Assembly (NCBI GenBank): GCA_030628445.1
Contig: DAOVQV010000013.1
Location: 1-13,003 of the forward strand
Direction of reading: 5' to 3'
Length of the DNA stretch: 13,003 bases
From: Phycisphaerae bacterium
GTDB taxonomy: Bacteria > Planctomycetota > Phycisphaerae > SM23-33
Under the pieces are notes generated by a model that had not been told where the DNA came from, made no database searches, and was given only the letters and a program-made list of their open reading frames with translations. A program made the position numbers and the translations under genes. Each line of letters begins with the position of its first letter. The first letter of the stretch is position 1. Of this stretch, positions 1 to 6,368 are shown in pieces.

Positions 1-81
1 AAGACCGAACCGAAGGAAAAGTACATCTTGGCAAGAAAGCGGGTGCGGATCGAAGACAGCAAACGAACACCCAGCCCGTAA
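1..81 (+). CDS. possible 3' end of an upstream gene (26 codons, truncated by window edge)
   Basis: Reading frame 1 is open from the first base to a TAA at 79-81. It encodes a very basic C-terminus ending VRIEDSKRTPSP. The gene lies 80 bases before the next start and on the same strand as the exported-protein cluster, so it could belong to the same operon. Nothing identifies a product. Frame 2 is also open here and runs on into the next gene as a shadow, so openness alone is weak evidence. The codon choice and hydrophilic tail make a real C-terminus plausible but unproven. Confidence 0.33.
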   Translation, partial: KTEPKEKYILARKRVRIEDSKRTPSP

Positions 82-147
82 ACCCCAGAACGGTTCGATC
101 AGCCGAGACGGGGGAGCAACTGCTTGGCCGAACACAGTCCATCTCGA

Positions 148-153
148 AAGGAG
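148..153 (+). promoter_or_regulatory. ribosome binding site deciding the start of the triple-LPP20 gene
   Basis: AAGGAG lies 8 bases before the ATG at 162 but only 2 bases before the in-frame ATG at 156. The spacing favours 162. The protein then begins MRKITT, a normal signal-peptide n-region. Confidence 0.7.
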
Positions 154-161
154 CGATGACA

Positions 162-1529
162 ATGCGCAAGATAACAACATTGGTGATATTGATCTGTGCA
201 GTCGTGATTGTGACCTGTGCTGCGGGAGTCCGGGCCGACGCCGTCAGCGAAAAGCAAAAGGCACAGAACAAGCTGCTGGCCGAGCGGGCAGCCCGTGTCG
301 ACGCAATGCGCAAACTCGCCGAGCGCATCTACGGATTGATGATTACCTCCGAGACTTCCGTGCAGGACTTCGTAGCTGAATCAGATGTCATCAACTCCCA
401 AATGAAGGCCTTCGTGCGCGGCGCCCGCCAAGTGGGAGTGGCCAAACATCTCGAAGACGGCACGTGCCAGGTAACCATGGAGATCACGCTGCAAGAGGTA
501 ATCGTTAAGCTCAAGAAGCTCTACAAGGAGCACTACAAAGGCGACAAGATCAAGATCAAGGATTTCGAGAAGATCACCGTCACCAGCGGCGAGAAGGTCA
601 TCCGCGAGACTGGCAGCGGCGCGCCGCGGGCGGAACTAATCGAAGAGCCGCTGGCGGAGATCACCGCAGACAGCCTGGACAGCTTCACCTACCTGACCGG
701 TCCGGCCAAGACGTACTGGATGGCCCATTGCACCGCCCAGGGCCGGCTGATGGCCGTCCGCGCCGCACGGATCGACGCGCTGAGGCGCCTGGGCGAGAGG
801 ATCAAGGGCCTTACGATCACCTCCGAGACTTCAGTGAGGGATTTCGTAGCCGAGTACGACGCGATCGACACCGAGATGGTTGCGTTCATCCGCGGGGCCA
901 GGGAGAAGGGCATCCGCTACCACGCCGGTGAGCTGATCGTGGAAGTCCGGATGCAGGTCACCATGCGGGAGCTGATCGTAGGTCTCAAGAAGTGGTACTC
1001 GGAACACTACAAGGGCAACAAGATTAAGATCACAGACTTCGAGAAGATCACCGTGAAGACCACCGACAAGACCATCCGCGAGACCGGAATGGGCGTCCCG
1101 CCGAGCAAGTACCTCAAGGACGTCAGTGTCGAAGAGGCGCTCATCTTGAAGACAGCTCAAAAGGCGCCGCCCTGGATCACACGGAAGCTGAGCGAGACGG
1201 GCAATGCGGCTGTCGATACGGAAAACCGCAACGCCGCACAGGCCAAGCTGATGGCGTACCGCGGGGCCGAGCTCGACGCCCGGAGAAAGCTCGCCGAGAA
1301 AATCGACGGACTGATGATTACCTCCAACACGTCTGTCCTCGATTTCGTTGCCCTCAACGATGAGATCGAAACGTCAATGCTGACATTTCAACAGGGAGGA
1401 TACGTCATAGAGGGGACACAGAAGCTCCTGGAAGACGGTACGGCCCAGGTGACCGTCGAGATCGATCTGAAGCCCGTATGGAACATTGTGCTTTACTACC
1501 AGAAGAAGTTTTCCTTAACCATCAGATAG
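162..1529 (+). CDS. exported protein with three tandem LPP20/FlgP-like domains
   Basis: 455 residues. Residues 1-26 look like a Sec signal peptide: basic start, a long hydrophobic core (LVILICAVVIV), and cleavage near VRADA. No convincing lipobox is seen, so it is probably periplasmic or outer-membrane associated rather than a lipoprotein. The mature part is three homologous units at about 34-155, 192-313 and 359-455. Each has an A..AAR.DA.R.L.E.I.GL helix, then ITS.TSV.DFVA, then a strand-rich V..E..L...I. stretch. This matches the LPP20 family, to which Vibrio FlgP and Helicobacter Lpp20 belong. Units 1 and 2 also share a trailer (DFEKITV, IRETG.G.P) that unit 3 lacks, because the protein ends there. 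LPP20 proteins normally carry one such domain. The role is unknown. By family it would be an envelope or outer-membrane structural or assembly protein, and the FlgT-like genes downstream fit that. Start chosen by SD spacing. Confidence 0.85.
   Translation: MRKITTLVILICAVVIVTCAAGVRADAVSEKQKAQNKLLAERAARVDAMRKLAERIYGLMITSETSVQDFVAESDVINSQMKAFVRGARQVGVAKHLEDGTCQVTMEITLQEVIVKLKKLYKEHYKGDKIKIKDFEKITVTSGEKVIRETGSGAPRAELIEEPLAEITADSLDSFTYLTGPAKTYWMAHCTAQGRLMAVRAARIDALRRLGERIKGLTITSETSVRDFVAEYDAIDTEMVAFIRGAREKGIRYHAGELIVEVRMQVTMRELIVGLKKWYSEHYKGNKIKITDFEKITVKTTDKTIRETGMGVPPSKYLKDVSVEEALILKTAQKAPPWITRKLSETGNAAVDTENRNAAQAKLMAYRGAELDARRKLAEKIDGLMITSNTSVLDFVALNDEIETSMLTFQQGGYVIEGTQKLLEDGTAQVTVEIDLKPVWNIVLYYQKKFSLTIR
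261..1526 (+). repeat. three tandem domain repeats within the LPP20-like gene
   Basis: Unit 1 is about 261-626, unit 2 about 735-1100 and unit 3 about 1236-1526. Units 1 and 2 are in register with a period of 474 bases (158 codons). They keep exact DNA matches, such as ACCTCCGAGACTTC at 345 and 819, and TTCGAGAAGATCACCGT at 564 and 1038. The step from unit 2 to unit 3 is about 501 bases. The surviving DNA identity suggests fairly recent internal duplication, or strong constraint on both codons and protein. Confidence 0.85.
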
Positions 1530-1604
1530 CGGAACAGTTATCTACATCCGGTACGGCCGCGGTGGCGGCGAGATAATCCGAACGAGCACCTGAGGAGACA
1601 ACCG

Positions 1605-1754
1605 ATGAAGGCGTTAAGGGCAGTCATTTCGGTGGTGCTGGTCGCGGCGGTCCTCACGATCGCTTCGGGCTGCACCCAGAAGGAAGTTGAGACGAAACGG
1701 GAAGTGGAGTGGGAGACCGAACACGTCGTCGACCAGGAACCCGTCGTCAAATAG
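1605..1754 (+). CDS. small putative lipoprotein, 49 residues
   Basis: The ORF begins at an ATG preceded 7 bases upstream by GAGGAG (1592-1597), a good SD, and ends TAG at 1752-1754. Residues 1-22 form a signal peptide (MKALRAVISVV then LVAAVLTIASG) leading to Cys23. TIASGC is a lipobox-like site, with Ala instead of Leu at -3. That is tolerated but not ideal. The mature part is only 27 residues, highly charged, with alternating polar and nonpolar residues (EVEWETEHVV), and could form a strand or short amphipathic segment. It sits between the LPP20-repeat gene and the first FlgT-like gene on the same strand, which suggests a small partner of that complex. No known family is recognised. Confidence rests on the SD, the signal sequence and the operon position. 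Confidence 0.68.
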   Translation: MKALRAVISVVLVAAVLTIASGCTQKEVETKREVEWETEHVVDQEPVVK

Positions 1755-1835
1755 CTTCCGCCGCCCGCCGCGTGCGGCTCAGCGGGGGGGCTTTCCAGGC
1801 ACCCCGTTTGGTTGCGCATAGAAGGGAGCAGACCA

Positions 1836-2969
1836 ATGCACAAACCGCTGCTGATAGCGTCGGCGCTTATCGCTTCTGCGGTCCTCGTCTTACCGGCAGG
1901 CGGGGCGGATATCACCAAGGTCGGTGAAAACCTGGTGGAGGTAAGCGTCAACGGAAGCGGAATGAACAAGGACGACGCACTGCGCGACGCCATGCGCAAC
2001 GCCGTCGAAAAGGGCGCCGGGACGTTCATCTACTCACAGTCACAGACGCGGGACTTCGTGCTGATCAAAGACACGGTCCTGGCCCGTTCGGCCGGGTTCA
2101 TACAGTCCCACGAGGTCATCTGGGGTAAGTATATGGACGACGGGACCTGCTCGGTCAGGATCAAGGCCGTCGTCTCCATCAAGGGCGTCGAGGACACCTG
2201 GGGCGTCGTGACCACGTTTCTCAAGCAGATGGGCAGACCGAAGATCATGGTCTTCATCCGCGAGAAAATCGACCGGGGCCTCGTGGAAGACTCGACCGTC
2301 CAGACACGAATAGAAAACCTGTTGTTGAAGAGCGGGTTCCTGCTGGTAAGAAAAGAGCAGCTGAAGGAAATCGACAAAAAGGACGCAGCAGCCGCCGTCG
2401 CCGAGGACAACCCAGCCAAGCTCCAGGCGATCGCCAAGCGATTCGGGGCGCAGCTGTTCATCTCCGGCGTCGCCAACGCCACAGCCGGCGTGAAAAAGGA
2501 CATCCGCGGTGTAATTATCTACACCTACCAATCCGAGGCGAACGTCCGCTGCTATCGGTCCGACACAGCCCAACTGCTGTCCAGCATCCCGGGGTCCTCG
2601 ACCCGCGGCGCCGACCGCGTCTGGCGATCCGCAGCCAACAGATCACTGGACGCCCAAGCAAAGCGGATCGCTCCGGCCGTGCGGGCGGACATCCTTCAAT
2701 TCTGGCAGGACGTGCTTTCCGGGCGCGGCGAGATTCAACTGCACGTCGAGGGCGTGACGTTTAAGCAGTACACCGCGCTGAAAAAGGCGCTCAAGCAAAT
2801 TAAGCAGGTAAAAGACGTCACGGCCAGGTTCGCCAACAACGTCGCGGAATGTTCCCTCCAGGCCGACGTCAACGCCGAGATACTCGCCGAAAAACTCGTC
2901 GAGGGAATCTCCAACCTCCAGATAACCGACGTGTCGCAAAACGTAATCAAGGCGAAGTACAACGAATAG
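1836..2969 (+). CDS. exported FlgT-like protein (first paralogue)
   Basis: 377 residues. The signal peptide is at about 1-23 (hydrophobic core ASALIASAVLVLPAGG). Residues ~28-125 resemble the FlgT N-terminal domain: a V.V.G.G strand, an A.RDA.RNAVEKGAG helix, then TVLARSAGFI and a DGT..V.I.A.V hairpin. Residues ~133-295 look like the CsgG/FlgT-middle fold: GRPKIMVFI strand, an SGF.LV region, and KRFGAQLFISGVA. Residues ~298-377 form a small alpha/beta domain beginning IQLHVEGVTFKQY. In Vibrio, FlgT builds the H-ring of the flagellar basal body. Here no flagellar gene is visible, so an envelope-assembly role is inferred by family only. An in-frame TTG at 1812 would add 8 residues, but GAAGGGAG (1821-1828) lies 7 bases before the ATG at 1836 and fixes the start there. 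It shares domain order and many positions with the gene that starts 43 bases downstream. Confidence 0.82.
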   Translation: MHKPLLIASALIASAVLVLPAGGADITKVGENLVEVSVNGSGMNKDDALRDAMRNAVEKGAGTFIYSQSQTRDFVLIKDTVLARSAGFIQSHEVIWGKYMDDGTCSVRIKAVVSIKGVEDTWGVVTTFLKQMGRPKIMVFIREKIDRGLVEDSTVQTRIENLLLKSGFLLVRKEQLKEIDKKDAAAAVAEDNPAKLQAIAKRFGAQLFISGVANATAGVKKDIRGVIIYTYQSEANVRCYRSDTAQLLSSIPGSSTRGADRVWRSAANRSLDAQAKRIAPAVRADILQFWQDVLSGRGEIQLHVEGVTFKQYTALKKALKQIKQVKDVTARFANNVAECSLQADVNAEILAEKLVEGISNLQITDVSQNVIKAKYNE

Positions 2970-3012
2970 GCGGGCGCGGCGGGGTCGATCCGGTCCGCCG
3001 GGAGGTAAGACC

Positions 3013-4188
3013 ATGGCGCCGAACAAGGCCGCGTGGTTCGTGTGCGTAGTGTTGTGCGTCTTCGCGATATCCCAGGGCGTCTCGGCTCAGGACATCAAAG
3101 CGAAGCCCGTCGATAAGTGGGTCACCGCCGAGGCCGCAGCCGCCGGCGCCGACGAGAAGGCCAGGGACCAGGCCGTCGCCCGTGCGCTTCGCGCCGCGGT
3201 CGAGCAAGCCTGCGGCGTGTTCCTAAAGGCCCAGTCGAAGACCCGTGACTATAAGGTGGTCTACGACAAGATCTTCGCCGACACCGTCGGGTACGTGCGC
3301 GAGTACAAGCTCGTAAAAACCTACGTGCGGGACGGAAAGACCTACGCGAAGGTCAACGCCCGCGTCTCTACCCGCAAGTTCGCACAAGACTGGGCCGCCA
3401 TCATACACACGGTCAACCAGGAGAACAACCCCCGCGTCATCATCGCCGTCGTCGAGGCGATTCATCAAAACACGTACGGACCCGTCTACGAGGTCAAGGA
3501 GGCGGGAATCGTCCAGGGGATTATCGAGAACTTCTTCCTGGCCCGTGGCCTTACGCTGATGGACAAATCCACCGCCCAGCAGATCAGCAAGCGCGACGTC
3601 CTTCTGGCGGTGATCAAGGATGACACCAAAGCGATCGCCGCATTAGGCGCCCGCTTCAAGGCAGACGTCGTCGTCATCGGCCGGGCGACCGCCAAGTTCG
3701 GCCGCCAAATCGAAATCGCCGAACAGAAGATGTACCAATACACCGCGACGCTGAGTATCCGCGCTATTCGCACCGATTCAGCCCAGGTGCTCGTCTCGCA
3801 AAGTTTCGGCCCGATCACGACGAACACAACGCAGCGGGCCGGCGGGGAGGATAAGGTGCTCAAAAAGCTCGCCGACCAGTCCGCCCCCAAGACGCTTACT
3901 GCCGTGGTGGAGGCCTGGTCCAAGCAGATCAACGTCGCACGGCAGATCCAACTGACCATCTCGGGGATGGATTATGCGACGTGGAAGGTCTTCGAGGCCG
4001 CTGCCGGGAAGCTCGAAGGCGTCCAGGCGCTGAGACTACGCGAGATCACCGAGGAGGTCGCCAACATCGACGCCGAGTACAGCTACTCCAACGAAAACCT
4101 CGCCGACCATCTCCTGAAGCTGACCGAGCCCAAGCTGACCGTCACCGAAATCACTCCCAACCGCATCAAGCTCAAGGTCGTCAAGTAA
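3013..4188 (+). CDS. exported FlgT-like protein (second paralogue)
   Basis: 391 residues. GGAGG (3001-3005) is 7 bases before the ATG. Signal peptide about 1-25 (core WFVCVVLCVFAIS, cleavage near VSAQD). Residues ~45-130 match the FlgT-N-like domain of the previous gene: A.ARALRAAVEQACG, SKTRDYKVVYDKI, TVGYVREYKLV. Residues ~139-305 match its CsgG/FlgT-middle-like part: NPRVIIAVVEAI strand, NFFLARGLTLMD, and LGARFKADVVVIGRA. Residues ~311-391 match its C-terminal alpha/beta domain (IQLTISGMDYATW, then LADHLLKL). The shared motif TRD.....D.I...T.GY in both proteins supports duplication followed by divergence. It is the last gene of the rightward cluster and converges on the leftward creatininase-family gene. 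The function is unknown; an envelope assembly or structural role is inferred. Confidence 0.82.
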   Translation: MAPNKAAWFVCVVLCVFAISQGVSAQDIKAKPVDKWVTAEAAAAGADEKARDQAVARALRAAVEQACGVFLKAQSKTRDYKVVYDKIFADTVGYVREYKLVKTYVRDGKTYAKVNARVSTRKFAQDWAAIIHTVNQENNPRVIIAVVEAIHQNTYGPVYEVKEAGIVQGIIENFFLARGLTLMDKSTAQQISKRDVLLAVIKDDTKAIAALGARFKADVVVIGRATAKFGRQIEIAEQKMYQYTATLSIRAIRTDSAQVLVSQSFGPITTNTTQRAGGEDKVLKKLADQSAPKTLTAVVEAWSKQINVARQIQLTISGMDYATWKVFEAAAGKLEGVQALRLREITEEVANIDAEYSYSNENLADHLLKLTEPKLTVTEITPNRIKLKVVK

Positions 4189-4253
4189 CCTACCCGCTCC
4201 TGTCTACTATAACCGGCGCGATGGGGCTCCCGTCCTCCCGCGAGGTCCGTGCA
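4189..4253. other. short convergent intergenic region
   Basis: These 65 bases separate two genes that converge. A bidirectional terminator would be expected, but only a weak 4-base stem (CCTC-CCGC-GAGG) is visible and there is no T-run on either strand. No intrinsic terminator can be called. Confidence 0.4.
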
Positions 4254-5060
4254 TTAAGACGATCCCGACCGGCCCAGTTCGTCACACCTGTCATAGAACT
4301 CGCGCATCAGGGCGGGGGTAACCTCATCAGACTTCACCGCCCGTATGTATTCGACAACCGAATCAACGTGAAGCTTCAACAGCGCCCGGCCCTTGGCGGG
4401 ACTGGCGCTTGTGGCGTCGCCGGCGTAGTGGTCCGGATGGTCCGCGTAGAAGCTCACCGGGGTCTTGACGCCCGTCAAGTGCTTCAGCCGCCCCAGCGGG
4501 GCCGCCGCTTGCCCGGCCAGCGCCTCCATCTTCACCAGCTCCGGATGCGTACCCATCGTAAGGGACGTCTCCCACTCGCAGGCGTGCCCGCCGTACTCGG
4601 TGTCCAGGATCGCCTTCTGCTGCTCTTGGCGCTTCTCGTCCACGTGCCAGTCGGTCAGGTACACCGCGTAACTCTTGCGCTGGGCGAGCATGATCTGGCG
4701 AAGGTAATGCAGCAGATGCGTGTTACCGCCGTGGCCGTTGTAGACGATTATCTTGGCGAAGCCGTTCCGGGCGATTTCATCGCACACGTTCATCAGCAGC
4801 CTGACCGTCAGTATCGGGTCGATCGCGATCGTCCCGGGGTAACACCTCGCCTCGTGGATCTGGCCGAACCAGTGCGGCGGGAAGACCACGGCCGCTTCGG
4901 CCTCGGCGGCCAGGCAGCAAATCTTGTGGGCGTTAAGCCCATCGGTACCCAAAGGCAGATGCTCGAAGTGCTTCTCCAGAGCCCCGACCGGTAGGACACA
5001 AAGGCCCACCTCGTGGACCGCATTTTGCAATTTCGGCGCCGTCAATTGTTCCCATTGCAT
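4254..5060 (-). CDS. creatininase-family metal-dependent amidohydrolase
   Basis: 268 residues, the usual length for the family. Family signatures are in order: PVGALEKH (24-31) with likely metal ligands Glu29 and His31; HLPLGTD (34-40) with Asp40; a VYNGHGGN motif at 107-113 with His110; and HACEWETSL (159-167) with Glu164. Members hydrolyse amide bonds (creatinine, formamidopyrimidines) or, as in MftE of the mycofactocin pathway, a peptide bond. The GHGGN version, rather than the GHYEN of true creatininase, makes creatinine an unlikely substrate. The start has a strong SD, AAGGAG at 5069-5074, 8 bases before the ATG. It lies 27 bases after the amidohydrolase gene, almost certainly in one transcript, so the two hydrolases may act in one degradative route. 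The substrate cannot be deduced. Confidence 0.87.
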   Translation of the reverse strand: MQWEQLTAPKLQNAVHEVGLCVLPVGALEKHFEHLPLGTDGLNAHKICCLAAEAEAAVVFPPHWFGQIHEARCYPGTIAIDPILTVRLLMNVCDEIARNGFAKIIVYNGHGGNTHLLHYLRQIMLAQRKSYAVYLTDWHVDEKRQEQQKAILDTEYGGHACEWETSLTMGTHPELVKMEALAGQAAAPLGRLKHLTGVKTPVSFYADHPDHYAGDATSASPAKGRALLKLHVDSVVEYIRAVKSDEVTPALMREFYDRCDELGRSGSS

Positions 5061-5087
5061 CGTTGAATCTCCTTCGCACTTGAAAGC

Positions 5088-6272
5088 TCATCGCCACCGG
5101 CCAAAGGGCCGTATTGTCAGATCGACCGGCTCGCCGCCGATCGAAACCGCCGCCGGGCGACTTCGCGCGTCGAACGGATCGCCGGCCCAGAGCACCAAGT
5201 CGGCGTCCTTGCCGCGCTGGATCGAGCCAAGCCGGTTGGCCACGCCGCAGATCTTGGCCGGGTTGATCGTCACCGCCCGCATAGCGTCCGCGGAGTCCAG
5301 CCCCTCGCGGATCGCCAGGGCGGCATAGACGTTCAAATACCGCAGCGGCGTCACGTCGGTATCGGCCGTAATCGCCACCAGCAGCCCGGCTGCCACCGCA
5401 TCGCGAACGGCTTCGAAGCTCTTTCGCTGCACCTCGATTTTCGTCCGGACCATGAACGTCGGGCCGATCACCACGGGAATCTTGCGCCTCACCAGCTCCG
5501 GGAGGATGTCGCGGCACTCGGTAGCATGCTCGAAGATAAGTTTGAACTTGAATTCCTCGGCGATCCGAATGGCCGTGAGCATGTCCGTGCTGCGATGGGC
5601 GTGGCAGCGGGCGGGGAACTTACCGCCAAGCAGATCCACCAGTACCTCATTGCCCAGGTCGGTCTCAAACGGCTCCTTGGCGCGGCGCTTGCGCCGGTGG
5701 GCAAGCTTCTTGGCCGCGTATACCTGCGCGTCGGTCAGGGCTTTACGCATCACGGCCGCAGTGCCCATCCGAGTGCTGGGCATCTTCTTGAGCTCACCGT
5801 AGACCCTCTTGGGGTTCTCGCCGGTCGCCATCTTCAACCCCGCGTCGAGCTTGACGATCTGGGCGTCCAGCGAAGAAGCGACCGTCTTGACCATCACACC
5901 AAGCCCGCCGATGACGTTGGCGCTTCCGGGCGTCACATACGCGCTGGTCACGCCGGACTGGGCCGCCTCCAGCAGGGCGGCGTCCGTCGGGCGGAAGGCG
6001 TCGATCGCGCGGACCTGCGGGGTCACCGGATCGGTCTTCTCGTTGTAGTCCGCATCACCGGGCAGCCCGTCCTCGACTAATCCGGCGTGGCAGTGAGCGT
6101 CGATAAGCCCGGGCGTAAGAAGCTTTCCCTTAGCGTCGATACGCTTCGCCTTGGCGGGGATCTTGACACTCAGCCCGACCGCGGCGATCTTCCCGCCCCT
6201 CACCAGGACGCTACCACGCGAAATCCTCGGCCGAGTGACCGGGTCGACCGTTGCGTTGACAATTGCGAACAT
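5088..6272 (-). CDS. imidazolonepropionase-like amidohydrolase
   Basis: 394 residues with the amidohydrolase-superfamily layout: an N-terminal beta-sandwich strand set (ILVRGGKIAAVG-like, residues 20-33), LLTPGLIDAHCHAG (51-64) with the HxH metal pair His60/His62, further candidate metal histidines at CHAHR (223-227) and EHATE (248-252), the active-site aspartate region ITADTDVTP (301-309), and the closing TINPAKICGVANRLGSI / GKDADLVLW segment (335-362). No signal peptide, so cytoplasmic. The family hydrolyses cyclic amides, dipeptides or related C-N bonds; the sequence does not reveal which. An SD, TAGGAG (6279-6284), lies 6 bases before the ATG. The creatininase-family gene follows after 27 bases. 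The phosphatase gene upstream is 96 bases away with no clear terminator, so co-transcription is possible. Confidence 0.88.
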   Translation of the reverse strand: MFAIVNATVDPVTRPRISRGSVLVRGGKIAAVGLSVKIPAKAKRIDAKGKLLTPGLIDAHCHAGLVEDGLPGDADYNEKTDPVTPQVRAIDAFRPTDAALLEAAQSGVTSAYVTPGSANVIGGLGVMVKTVASSLDAQIVKLDAGLKMATGENPKRVYGELKKMPSTRMGTAAVMRKALTDAQVYAAKKLAHRRKRRAKEPFETDLGNEVLVDLLGGKFPARCHAHRSTDMLTAIRIAEEFKFKLIFEHATECRDILPELVRRKIPVVIGPTFMVRTKIEVQRKSFEAVRDAVAAGLLVAITADTDVTPLRYLNVYAALAIREGLDSADAMRAVTINPAKICGVANRLGSIQRGKDADLVLWAGDPFDARSRPAAVSIGGEPVDLTIRPFGRWR

Positions 6273-6368
6273 AACTCGCTCCTACTGGAAGCTCTGCTCA
6301 AAGCGACAACGAGACATCCCGAAGAATCGGCAACAGCAGATTGGGCCAAGAGACACTCTCGATAGACG

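Noticed and set aside
1784..1790. run of seven G in the spacer before the first FlgT-like gene, with a nearby GC-rich short inverted repeat
   Set aside because: The stem is only 4-5 bases and no T-tract follows; not supportable as a terminator or regulatory element.
3981..4994. 337-codon open frame on the plus strand across the FlgT-like gene end and the creatininase gene
   Set aside because: It is antisense to a well-conserved creatininase-family gene and overlaps the end of the FlgT-like gene in another frame. Its product is Arg/Pro/Gln-rich with no recognisable motif, typical of GC-rich shadows.
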